A stretch of 7,410 nt of DNA from Caldifarciminota bacterium (GCA_014729665.1 WJJO01000162.1:1-7410), one strand, 5' to 3'; positions 1 to 6,503 are shown, numbered from the stretch's first letter. Numbers and translations are program-made. Notes: generated from the letters alone by a model not told the origin.

Positions 1-1
1 T

Positions 2-391
2 AACGGTTCGGTTCATTTCAAGCTCTCGGCGCCCACCACTGGATGGGTAGCTCTGGGGATAGCTCCGACAACGATGATGAAGGGTGCGGACTTCATCATG
101 GGCTACGTCGCCGAGGGCAATGCAGTCATCGCCGACGAGTACGGCAACTCGGCTACATCTCACAAACCGGATACCGAACTTGGCGGCGAGGACAACATCC
201 AGAACAAGTCGGGCTCGGAGGCTGACGGCGTTACCCAGATAAGCTTCAGTATACCGCTCGACTCCGGAGATGAATACGACAAGGTTCTCGAACCCGGAGG
301 TTCCTACAAGGTCATTTTCGCATACGGCAGCTCAGACGACTTCACCTCCTATCACAAGAAGAAGGCCTCTGCAAAGATTGAATCCTTATAA
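2..391 (+). CDS. DOMON-domain protein, 3' part only (5' end outside window)
   Basis: The reading frame is open from base 2 to TAA at 389-391 and gives 129 residues, with the N-terminus cut off by the window edge. It is the C-terminal part of a DOMON domain, a beta-sandwich that in many members binds heme b or sugars outside the cytoplasm. Family hallmarks are the TTGWVALGI strand, MMKGADFIMGYV, the SGDEYDKVLEPGG segment and a closing SDDFTSYHKKKAS. The second Met of MMKGAD (codon 77-79) and the His of SYHKK (codon 353-355) sit where Met/His heme b ligands are found in cytochrome-type DOMON proteins, so heme binding is inferred. It is clearly paralogous to the DOMON half of the next gene, which starts 14 bases downstream. 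Whether its missing part also has a lipobox and PKD domain cannot be seen. Confidence 0.85.
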   Translation, partial: NGSVHFKLSAPTTGWVALGIAPTTMMKGADFIMGYVAEGNAVIADEYGNSATSHKPDTELGGEDNIQNKSGSEADGVTQISFSIPLDSGDEYDKVLEPGGSYKVIFAYGSSDDFTSYHKKKASAKIESL

Positions 392-405
392 TCGTGGAGG
401 GTGAT

Positions 406-1164
406 ATGAAAAGAGTACTCGCTGTCATTTTGATAATCGCGGCGTTACTGGTCACAGGATGCGCAACCAAAGGGCCTGAGGCGGCGTTTTCGGCTGACGT
501 TACCTCCGGGACACCACCGCTGGAGGTATCATTTACCGACGAATCGACAGGTGATCCAACCTCCTGGTCCTGGGATTTCGGCGACGGCAGCACCTCCACC
601 GAGCAGAATCCAACCCACACCTTTGCAGACACCGGAAGTTTCGACGTAACACTCGTCTGCTCCAACGAGAACGACGCAGACACCTTGACTATGCCCGCAT
701 ACATCGTGGTTACCGATGCACCTTACAGCGAAGAGGTGGTAGGCGACTTCACCTTCAAGTGGAGGACTAGAGGAGAGGTCATAGACGTAATCCTCTCCGC
801 ACCCACCACGGGCTGGGTTGCGGTCGGATTCGATCCGACGACCGCTATGAAGGACGCAAACTACATTATAGGCTACGTCGACGGTGAAAAAGTAACGATT
901 ATAGACGAGTTCGGGGACGGTAACTTCTCTCATACACCTGATACCGATCTTGAAGGTGCCGACGACGTAGCCAACGCAGATGGCTCCGAAGCGGACGGTT
1001 CCACAACCATTAGCTTCACAATCCCACTTGACTCAGGGGATGACAACGACAAAGTCCTGGCCGTAGGTCAGACCTATAAGGTTATCTTCGCTTACGGGCC
1101 CGACGGAGCCGACGACTTCACGACCAAACACGCCTCAAGGGCCTCTGCCGACATCGAGCTCTAG
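406..1164 (+). CDS. PKD-DOMON lipoprotein, probable heme b-binding
   Basis: This 252-residue protein is probably anchored on the outer face of a membrane by lipid. The start is ATG at 406, preceded by GGAGGG at 396-401 with 4-base spacing. An in-frame GTG at 394 is less likely because it overlaps the Shine-Dalgarno. Residues 1-18 are a lipoprotein signal peptide (MKR, hydrophobic core, then VTG-C with Cys19 in the lipobox). Residues about 25-104 are a PKD domain with the signature WDFGDG (56-61) and a THTF-type strand. Residues about 110-252 are a DOMON domain. Met148 (MKDAN) and His242 (TKHASR) match the Met/His heme b ligand pattern, also present in the preceding paralogue. A gene for a small two-helix His-pair membrane protein follows 8 bases downstream, which supports an electron-transfer role by inference. 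The PKD domain probably acts as a spacer or binding module. A carbohydrate-binding rather than heme-binding DOMON remains possible. Confidence 0.88.
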   Translation: MKRVLAVILIIAALLVTGCATKGPEAAFSADVTSGTPPLEVSFTDESTGDPTSWSWDFGDGSTSTEQNPTHTFADTGSFDVTLVCSNENDADTLTMPAYIVVTDAPYSEEVVGDFTFKWRTRGEVIDVILSAPTTGWVAVGFDPTTAMKDANYIIGYVDGEKVTIIDEFGDGNFSHTPDTDLEGADDVANADGSEADGSTTISFTIPLDSGDDNDKVLAVGQTYKVIFAYGPDGADDFTTKHASRASADIEL

Positions 1165-1172
1165 GGGTTCCC

Positions 1173-1385
1173 GTGAACATACTGAGCATCATACTTCACC
1201 CGACCTTCGTGCTGATCTTAGGAATAATCACCTATGCGCTTTTCCTGTGGACACTCATAGGCGGCCTTTTAAGGAAACAACTCGCACCGAAGATGAAGAG
1301 GTCCTACATCAAGATGCACAGGACGTGCGGCATACTGGCAGTTATCTTTGCAACCGTACACGTCGTCCTGATGATCGCCTTTTGA
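1173..1385 (+). CDS. 70-residue two-helix membrane protein, possible mini b-type cytochrome
   Basis: The start is GTG at 1173, with AGGGG at 1163-1167 five bases upstream, overlapping the stop of the lipoprotein gene. The protein has two predicted membrane helices, about residues 11-33 and 48-69, joined by a basic loop (RKQLAPKMKR). Helix 2 begins KMHRTCG and ends ATVHVVL, so His49 and His63 form an H-X13-H pair. That spacing is the one seen within single heme-ligating helices of the ferric reductase/NADPH oxidase family; cytochrome b561-like helices also begin with similar HR-x-x-G motifs. One helix with this pattern supplies one ligand to each of two stacked hemes, so a homodimer could complete two bis-His sites; this is inference. 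It closes the DOMON operon. Most ferric reductase domains have about six helices, so this is either a genuine minimal protein or an N-terminal remnant. No continuation is seen downstream in any frame, which favours a genuine small gene. Confidence 0.7.
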   Translation: MNILSIILHPTFVLILGIITYALFLWTLIGGLLRKQLAPKMKRSYIKMHRTCGILAVIFATVHVVLMIAF

Positions 1386-1386
1386 G

Positions 1387-1421
1387 AAAACCCCACAAAA
1401 CCGCTTCGCACTTTCGTGGGG
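1387..1421 (-). terminator. candidate Rho-independent terminator of the DUF362-CHASE2-scpA operon
   Basis: Read on the - strand, CCCCAC pairs with GTGGGG (+ coordinates 1416-1421 and 1391-1396) around a 19-base loop, and four U residues follow (AAAA at 1387-1390 on the + strand). It lies about 100 bases past the scpA stop and just beyond the stop of the convergent small membrane protein gene. On the + strand the same hairpin has no U-tract, so it would serve mainly the - strand operon. The U-tract is short and the loop long. A competing 8-bp stem uses the same 3' strand (CCACAAAA at 1393-1400 with TTTTGTGG at 1446-1453). Confidence 0.45.
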
Positions 1422-1518
1422 AGTCCGAGGATATGCCCGGTTAAATTTTGTGGAATTATATACATTCCGCAAGCGGCTTCATTTCATGTGCGGGAGTCTT
1501 ATGAGTCCAGGCAGGTTA

Positions 1519-2205
1519 TCAGCCTGAGACGGCCTCTACCGTAAAATCTGCGAACGGTTCGGGCTGGTTTACCCTGACGTTATTGAGCCTGAGCTGTTCC
1601 AGTACCGCGAGGAACACCACGAGCATGTCGAATACGCTCGAACGCCTCTCTTTCATGGAATCGAAGAAGCGGAATTTTCCCTCCCGCTTCAGGGTGTCGG
1701 ATAGCCATTCGGTGGCCTCCTCTATAGTCCAGTCGTCTCTGCTCATTGTCAGCGGTCTTTGGGGGCGCCTGCGTTCTATGAGAAGCTCGAAGGTTTTAAG
1801 AAGGTCTTTCAGGTTACCCGAGGCCTCTATTTTAACCTCATGCCCTCGTGGAAACCTGCGCAGGTTATCGGTTCTCCTCTCTTCCAGGAAACCTGCGGTT
1901 TCCTTGTATCGGGCAAAGTCGGCAAGGATACGAGCCAGGGTTACCGGCTCTTCGGGGTGTTCTTCGCTTATGATGCTTTCCCGCAGCAGTATGCGCATCT
2001 TCCAGTTCAGGAGTACCGCGGCCATAAGAAGGAACTGTGAAAGTTCGTCTATGCCCGGCCTTATGGTTTCAACGTAGGCTATGAATTCGTCTGCCAGCCT
2101 TGCTACGGGGATATCCAGGATATCGAGCTTATCCCGCTTGACGAAGTAGAGAAGCAGATCGACCGGTCCCTCGTAGACCGGCAGGGATACACGATATGGA
2201 CTCAA
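1519..2205 (-). CDS. scpA: segregation and condensation protein A (ScpA)
   Basis: ScpA is the kleisin subunit of bacterial SMC-ScpA-ScpB condensin. It bridges the SMC heads and acts in chromosome compaction and segregation in the cytoplasm. The 228-residue product has the canonical N-terminus, YRVSLPVYEGPVDLLL (EGPVDLLL at 12-19), then the DILDIPVARLADEF and AAVLLNWKMRILL helices that contact SMC. A charged, variable middle follows, and residues about 187-225 form a C-terminal winged helix (SSVFDMLVVFLAVLEQLRLNN). Length is slightly below the usual 240-280. The start is TTG at 2205, chosen because the family motif begins at residue 4 and no ATG fits. The TTG overlaps the TGA of the upstream sensor gene by 3 bases, and there is only a weak Shine-Dalgarno (CAGG), so translational coupling is likely. 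scpB is not in the window; the usual scpA-scpB pairing does not hold at this position, since the gene ends the operon. Confidence 0.95.
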   Translation of the reverse strand: MSPYRVSLPVYEGPVDLLLYFVKRDKLDILDIPVARLADEFIAYVETIRPGIDELSQFLLMAAVLLNWKMRILLRESIISEEHPEEPVTLARILADFARYKETAGFLEERRTDNLRRFPRGHEVKIEASGNLKDLLKTFELLIERRRPQRPLTMSRDDWTIEEATEWLSDTLKREGKFRFFDSMKERRSSVFDMLVVFLAVLEQLRLNNVRVNQPEPFADFTVEAVSG

Positions 2206-4148
2206 TGCCTGTACTCGTAAATAACCTGTTTTTCCTCGACTATTTCAAGTTCGCCCAGCTCTATTACCTTCGCTTCGGAGGGAAGATGGGGGATAATCCT
2301 ATCGGTGATGAGAATCTTGGTTTTCTGCTCGAAGTTGAGAAGCGCTAACTGTCTTGCCCAGACTACAGCCGAACCGAACACCGAGAAGTCTACCAGGGGT
2401 ACGTCGCCGAGTGTGCTTATCAGGGTTTCACCCTCGGCCAGACCAATTCCTATCCTGAACTCGCCGATACCCTCGGTTTTGTACTTGGCGTCGAAGTTGG
2501 TAAAGAAGCGCCTTACCTCCAGGCTGGCTTTGCACGCCTTGTTTCCGGCGTTGTCACCGGTGAACAGGAATAGGCAGGAGTTGCCAATAAATGAAAGCCT
2601 TATTCCCCCGTACTTGCGGGCGATATTCAGAATCTGCCTGCGGAACTCCTCGAAGCTGACGTGGGCTTCCTGAAGGCTCTTCTCCTGTTTCTTGAACAAG
2701 AGATACACCGCCATTATCACGCCGTTGCGGTCTATCTTCAGGTAGGGTAAATCCATGAACCGCGCGAAATACTCGTCTTCCTGTTCTGCTGGTATGTAAT
2801 TATGAACGAGCTGTTTGATGTAGCGATTACGGGCGCCTTCCTGCTTTTCGTAAACGAAGTAGGCGACGACTAGTGATATGACCGATGCGGCCAGGGGGGT
2901 GAAGAAGGATATCCTGGTTCCGCTGTTGATACTGGTTGTTGCAACCACAGCGAAAAGGATGCCGAGAAGAACAACCAGACCGGGCAGGGTGAATTTCCTC
3001 CAGGGAAGCATCACTGCGAATGCGGCCAGAGCCGAAAAGATGAGCGTGATAACGAATGAAATCACCAGCGAAGCCGGGGTGGCCATCTCGTTATTCATCA
3101 GGTTCGTCAAGAGGTTTGCCTGAAGAACCATCTGGGGCATCTTGCCGTTGACCGAAGTCGATACCGACATCGAATAGGGGTCGAAGGATGAGCCCACGAA
3201 CACGATTTTATCGGCAAGAGAATCGGCGGGAACATCCCCGGTAAGTATTTCACCCACGGTGTAGCGTTTGTATTCGGTAAGATCGGAGGTGAAGTGTATG
3301 GGGTAGGCGTATTTATTTCCCAGACGGAATTTCCTCTTTCCAACCTTGACCATGTTTCCAGGTGTAACGTCCACTCTTGCCGATTCCCCAAGAAGTTCTT
3401 TATACATCCTGAAGGCCAAAGAGGGGTAGAACTTATCGTTGACCAGGGCTATTAATGGAACCTCTCTAACCTGACCGTACCTATTATAGAAGACATCTAC
3501 GTAACCTATACCCTTGGCATGATACATCGAAACCGGCTCCAGAAAATCCTTCTTCTGTACGATATCGGTGGCTTTGCGCAGAAGTGCAGGATTGCGCGGA
3601 ACACTCAATGTAAAGGCGGTAGGCGGGTTGACGTAGACAAAGTCCAGAAGCTTGACCCCGTAGAAGACGTTGCCTGCATCCAACAGGGTTTCACCCAGCT
3701 TCTGCGAGCCGACGGTGTCAGCGTACCTGTAGAAGGCGATAAGCACCTCCTGGGGCCAGGTAATGGGCATGCGGAACCATCTCTTGATAGAATCCTGGTT
3801 TTCCGCAATCCAGTCTTCGGCAAGTTTACCGGGTAAGGGCGAACTGAGACCTTCGAATATGGGCAGGGTTACGGCTACTATCTTTGCCTGTTTAAGTTGA
3901 GAAAGAACCTGGGGCAGCCACAGGGCCGGCCAGTCGGTCCTGTCTCCAAGGGCAAGGGTGCTGTTCTCGTCGAGATCGATGAGGACGATGTCATGATTCT
4001 CTTTGAGGCCTGCGCGCTCCAGGCCGTTGTGAAGGGGTCTATCCAGAACCTCCAGCGGGTTGCCGGCGATTCGCTCCAATATCAGGCCGAGGAACGCAAG
4101 GCCGAAGGCTATGATGCCTATGGTTATCAAACTACGCAGCTTTATCAC
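2202..4148 (-). CDS. CHASE2-domain membrane sensor with degenerate class III adenylate/guanylate cyclase domain
   Basis: The architecture of this 648-residue protein is an N-terminal helix (about 7-26), an extracytoplasmic CHASE2 sensor domain (about 35-345, with HDIVLIDLDENS near the start and LADKIVFVGSSFDP near the end), three membrane helices (about 358-382, 388-406, 413-433), a linker, and a cytoplasmic class III cyclase-like fold (about 473-646). Intact cyclases carry two metal-binding Asp residues, in FAD-I and F-IGD motifs. Here the aligned positions are Val481 (VIMAVYLLF) and Asn523 (SFIGNS). The GDTVN-AAR segment that supplies the catalytic Asn and Arg reads FGSAVVWARQL (591-601), with both residues replaced. 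The domain is therefore probably catalytically inactive and may signal by conformation or bind a nucleotide. The start is GTG at 4148 with GGAGGAG just upstream, overlapping the DUF362 gene stop as GTGA. The downstream scpA overlaps its stop. Confidence 0.88.
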   Translation of the reverse strand: MIKLRSLITIGIIAFGLAFLGLILERIAGNPLEVLDRPLHNGLERAGLKENHDIVLIDLDENSTLALGDRTDWPALWLPQVLSQLKQAKIVAVTLPIFEGLSSPLPGKLAEDWIAENQDSIKRWFRMPITWPQEVLIAFYRYADTVGSQKLGETLLDAGNVFYGVKLLDFVYVNPPTAFTLSVPRNPALLRKATDIVQKKDFLEPVSMYHAKGIGYVDVFYNRYGQVREVPLIALVNDKFYPSLAFRMYKELLGESARVDVTPGNMVKVGKRKFRLGNKYAYPIHFTSDLTEYKRYTVGEILTGDVPADSLADKIVFVGSSFDPYSMSVSTSVNGKMPQMVLQANLLTNLMNNEMATPASLVISFVITLIFSALAAFAVMLPWRKFTLPGLVVLLGILFAVVATTSINSGTRISFFTPLAASVISLVVAYFVYEKQEGARNRYIKQLVHNYIPAEQEDEYFARFMDLPYLKIDRNGVIMAVYLLFKKQEKSLQEAHVSFEEFRRQILNIARKYGGIRLSFIGNSCLFLFTGDNAGNKACKASLEVRRFFTNFDAKYKTEGIGEFRIGIGLAEGETLISTLGDVPLVDFSVFGSAVVWARQLALLNFEQKTKILITDRIIPHLPSEAKVIELGELEIVEEKQVIYEYRH

Positions 4149-5182
4149 AGCTCCTCCATTTCATAATCTCTTTTACCAAGGCCTATCCTTTCGGCGTGCG
4201 CGAGCTGAACCTCGGGGTTCACGTCGGGATGGGCCGAGCGTATCGTTTTTTCCACCAGATCGAAGCCTGCCTGGTCAGCCGCAACCGGATCGCGGGACGC
4301 TATGATGCCCACGTTCGCGGTGACAGGCTTCATCTTCTTGCCCAGGCAGTCGCAGTCTTTGGTTATGTTAATCAAGAAATTCACGTAAAAACCGGGTTTC
4401 TTCCCGCAGGCCGCAAGTGCATATTCGGCCATCTTCTCGGATGCCGATTCAGACGCCTCGTCCCAGTGAATCTTCACAGCACCCACCGGGCACACGCCCA
4501 GACACTCGGCGCACCCCGTGCATTTGTCTTTAAGTATGACGAAATCGTCGCCGTCCCTTACAATCGCCTCTGCCGCGCACTGCTCGGCGCATGCGCCGCA
4601 CTGGGTGCACTTCTCGTTATCGATCCACGGCTTGGAAAGGGAGTGCATGAAGAGCTTGCCCTTGCGCGCCGCAGTGCCCATCGAGAAGTTCTTTATAGTG
4701 GCGCCGAAGCCTGTCAGCATGTGGCCCTTGAAGTGGCTTATGCCGACCAGGACAGGTATCTCGGGCACCATCGAGCCCAGGTGGGCTTCTTCGACGTGCT
4801 TTTTGCATACCGGCACGATTGCCGAACCCTCGCCGCGGATACCGTCGGCTATGACCACGGGCGCGCCCAGCCTGGATGGAGAGAAGCCGTGTTCGGCGGC
4901 AAGGTTCAGGTGGTCTACAGTATTGCTCCTCTGACCGTGATACAATGTATTGGTCTCGAACAGGAAGGGCTTGGCTCCCTTCTCTTTTAGATACTTTACC
5001 GTGATGCGCGAGTAGTCGGCGGGCACGAATGTAACGTTACCCTTCTCGCCGAAGTGGACCTTGATGCCTGACCATGTGTTAGCGGAAAACTCCCTGTCAA
5101 TCAGGCGTTCGAGGAGTTCGGGGAAGCGTTTTTTAAGGGTGATTTCGTCTTCACCTGCAAGGAAGAATACCTTGGATTTCAT
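4145..5182 (-). CDS. DUF362 domain protein with two [4Fe-4S] ferredoxin clusters
   Basis: This 345-residue protein belongs to the DUF362 family, cytoplasmic iron-sulfur proteins whose biochemical role is not settled. Family features are the N-terminal KSKVFFLAG strand, GIKVHFGEKGN (39-49), ETNTLYHG-R (76-85), the HFKGH-LTGFGATIKN-SMG block (150-169) and a late NITKDCDC (272-279). Inserted at about 185-235 is a two-cluster ferredoxin module: C192-x2-C195-x2-C198-x3-C202, then C221-x2-C224-x2-C227-x3-C231-P. The first motif ends in CA rather than CP. Extra cysteines are at 126, 259, 277 and 279. There is no signal peptide. The start is ATG at 5182. No Shine-Dalgarno precedes it (the upstream bases are ACCCCC), and a strong promoter places initiation at this ATG, so leaderless translation is likely. 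It is the first gene of the operon with the CHASE2 sensor and scpA. A redox or cofactor-related role is inferred only from the clusters. Confidence 0.92.
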   Translation of the reverse strand: MKSKVFFLAGEDEITLKKRFPELLERLIDREFSANTWSGIKVHFGEKGNVTFVPADYSRITVKYLKEKGAKPFLFETNTLYHGQRSNTVDHLNLAAEHGFSPSRLGAPVVIADGIRGEGSAIVPVCKKHVEEAHLGSMVPEIPVLVGISHFKGHMLTGFGATIKNFSMGTAARKGKLFMHSLSKPWIDNEKCTQCGACAEQCAAEAIVRDGDDFVILKDKCTGCAECLGVCPVGAVKIHWDEASESASEKMAEYALAACGKKPGFYVNFLINITKDCDCLGKKMKPVTANVGIIASRDPVAADQAGFDLVEKTIRSAHPDVNPEVQLAHAERIGLGKRDYEMEEL

Positions 5183-5188
5183 GGGGGT

Positions 5189-5216
5189 ATAATATGGATT
5201 GCACAGTATCTGTCAA
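5189..5216 (-). promoter_or_regulatory. sigma-70-type promoter for the DUF362-CHASE2-scpA operon, leaderless
   Basis: On the - strand, a perfect -35 box TTGACA (5216-5211) is followed after 16 bases by TATTAT (5194-5189), one mismatch from the consensus -10 box. Only six bases (ACCCCC) separate the -10 box from the ATG of the DUF362 gene, and the A of that ATG (5182) is at the expected initiation distance. This predicts a transcript with no 5' leader, in line with the absence of a Shine-Dalgarno. Confidence 0.72.
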
Positions 5217-5224
5217 GTGGATGA

Positions 5225-5243
5225 ACACCTCACGATGTGGTGT
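5225..5243. promoter_or_regulatory. short inverted repeat upstream of the DUF362 promoter
   Basis: ACACC (5225-5229) and GGTGT (5239-5243) are inverted around TCACGATGT, starting 8 bases upstream of the -35 box of the DUF362 promoter. The symmetry and position are compatible with a transcription-factor operator. Five-base arms are short and could arise by chance. Confidence 0.22.
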
Positions 5244-5253
5244 GCGGTTTCAA

Positions 5254-5271
5254 GGGGGCCCCGGGGGGGGG
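5254..5271. other. G/C homopolymer block (G5-C4-G9) at the edge of the AT-rich island
   Basis: Five G (5254-5258), four C (5259-5262) and nine G (5263-5271) stand directly against AT-rich DNA that begins at about 5272. Nothing comparable occurs elsewhere in the window. It may mark the left junction of an acquired island, a slippage-prone tract, or a sequencing or assembly error. Confidence 0.5.
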
Positions 5272-5328
5272 TATCTCAGATGGTTGAATACCGATCAGAG
5301 CATTAGAGAATTTGATATTACTGAGATA
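5272..5328. repeat. 8-bp inverted repeat pair at the left edge of the AT-rich island
   Basis: TATCTCAG (5272-5279) and its exact reverse complement CTGAGATA (5321-5328) are separated by 41 bases of AT-rich DNA. The pair lies between the G run and the promoter of the DUF3892 operon. It could be an operator pair or a mobile-element end, but no matching end was found at the right side of the island. Confidence 0.3.
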
Positions 5329-5350
5329 AAGTCAATAAAATGCAAATAAC

Positions 5351-5378
5351 TTGACAATAAATGATAATAACCTATAAT
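5351..5378 (+). promoter_or_regulatory. consensus sigma-70-type promoter of the DUF3892 operon
   Basis: A perfect -35 box TTGACA (5351-5356) and a perfect -10 box TATAAT (5373-5378) are 16 bases apart. Transcription should begin near 5385, giving a leader of about 25 bases that contains GAGGAG (5398-5403) six bases before the ATG at 5410. Two perfect hexamers suggest strong expression unless an operator represses it. Confidence 0.75.
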
Positions 5379-5409
5379 AAGATATTAATTTTAAACCGAG
5401 GAGTGAAGT

Positions 5410-5721
5410 ATGGCTAAATGGGCAGATTATCTTATATCAGCTGTTCGATATGATGAAAACCACGAAAGAATCGTGAAAGTTCGTTATTGTCTTCACCAAG
5501 AAGATGGCATAAGGGCTACTGAGTATGAAATAAGTCGTAGTACCGTTGTAAGTAGAATTGAAAATGGTTACACATTCATTACTGTTTTTTTGGATAAGGA
5601 CGAAAAGGTATGGCGCAAGGGTTCAGAAGTACACATTATTACAGTCGATGGGGAGAAGTTTATCAGAACGGATACGAATGCAAAAAAGGCGGATAACTTA
5701 GAAAATCTTCCTGAGTTTTAA
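5410..5721 (+). CDS. DUF3892 domain-containing protein
   Basis: This 103-residue protein matches the DUF3892 family along its whole length: the MAKWADYLISAVRYDENHERIVKV start, an SRSTVVSRIENGYTFITVF middle, KWRKG-EVHIITVDGEKFIRTDTN, and the characteristic end KADNLENLPEF. The function of the family is unknown; it consists of small soluble single-domain proteins, often in variable genome regions. There is no signal peptide or membrane segment. The start is ATG at 5410 with a strong Shine-Dalgarno. It is the first gene of a two-gene operon behind a consensus promoter, in an AT-rich stretch unlike the flanking DNA, which suggests horizontal acquisition. The next gene begins two bases after the stop (TAATAATG), so coupled translation is likely. 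Family recall is from memory of the conserved ends, not from a search. Confidence 0.85.
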   Translation: MAKWADYLISAVRYDENHERIVKVRYCLHQEDGIRATEYEISRSTVVSRIENGYTFITVFLDKDEKVWRKGSEVHIITVDGEKFIRTDTNAKKADNLENLPEF

Positions 5722-5723
5722 TA

Positions 5724-6503
5724 ATGTCAATTATTCTCCCTTTACCAGAAAATCTATCTAACCTTCTTGAGGAACAAGAAGAAGCTAGAAAGAAAACAAT
5801 AGTAATGATTGCTGAACAACCAGATTGGCAAGAACATATTCAACTTATACACGATTCAATGAATATTGTTGATTTCATTGCAATAAAACGAATACATCAA
5901 AATGAAAATGAACTCATATTACGTGGCTTAGCGGCTCGGTTGTTTAACGATTATTCCGCAGCATTTGATTTACTTTTAACAGGTTACTACCAGGTTTCTT
6001 TAATGGTTCAAAGAGATATTTTTGAATGTGCATTACTGTTATCAAAATTCGCCTTAGATCGAGATTCAATACAAAGATGGAAAAACGTAAATCCAGAAAA
6101 CAACCAAGAAAAAAATGAGTTTAGGCCAAATGAAATTAGGAAATTACTAAAGGAGAGTACGGGAATTCCTGTTGGCAATACGTCCAATATAGACTATATG
6201 TACAAACTACTCTGTGAGTTAGGTGTTCATCCAACTTACATAGGAATTAATAGTTTGTTAGGTGATGATGTTGGTAAGAATCGTTTACTAAAAGTTGGTC
6301 CAATGATAAATAAATTCAAATTCAGAAGTTGCCTCTCGGATTTCGTGCGGATTTCTGCAATGGCTGCTGGTTCACTTGTTGACGCATTTAACATTGAAAA
6401 CTTGGAAGAAAAGTACCGACCAACCTGTAAAAAGCATCGTGAATTGTGTAAGCTTTGGTTCACAAAACATGGGACCTTCCCAGGCAAATTGCCAAAGTAT
6501 TAA
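5724..6503 (+). CDS. hypothetical protein, mostly helical, partner of the DUF3892 gene
   Basis: I do not recognise this 259-residue family with certainty. The protein looks soluble and mainly alpha-helical. Residues 10-25 form a charged helix. Residues 64-118 form long amphipathic helices (LRGLAARLFNDYSAAFDLL, then VSLMVQRDIFECALLLSKF) ending in RDSIQRWKN. A polar linker (120-135) leads to FRPNEIRKLLKE, then a YKLLCELGVHPTYIGI segment (160-175). The C-terminal part has more helices and a basic CKKH motif (235-238). The helical pattern with an RD-F-E helix and a late HP segment recalls HEPN-like DUF5677-type proteins, some linked to phage defence, but no clear R-x4-6-H RNase motif is visible, so this is only a suggestion. 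The start is ATG at 5724, two bases after the DUF3892 stop, with no good Shine-Dalgarno of its own. Composition is AT-rich like the upstream gene. Confidence 0.8.
   Translation: MSIILPLPENLSNLLEEQEEARKKTIVMIAEQPDWQEHIQLIHDSMNIVDFIAIKRIHQNENELILRGLAARLFNDYSAAFDLLLTGYYQVSLMVQRDIFECALLLSKFALDRDSIQRWKNVNPENNQEKNEFRPNEIRKLLKESTGIPVGNTSNIDYMYKLLCELGVHPTYIGINSLLGDDVGKNRLLKVGPMINKFKFRSCLSDFVRISAMAAGSLVDAFNIENLEEKYRPTCKKHRELCKLWFTKHGTFPGKLPKY

Noticed and set aside
1583..2077. 164-codon + strand open frame opposite scpA
   Set aside because: Antisense to a well-conserved ScpA; the Ser/Arg-rich translation is typical of a shadow frame.
4196..4990. 264-codon + strand open frame opposite the DUF362 gene
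   Set aside because: It lies antisense to a clearly conserved iron-sulfur protein and its translation resembles no family; a shadow of GC-rich codon use.
5188..5193. TATAAT on the + strand as a promoter facing right
   Set aside because: No -35 box at suitable distance on the + strand; the bases belong to the - strand TATTAT box of the DUF362 promoter.
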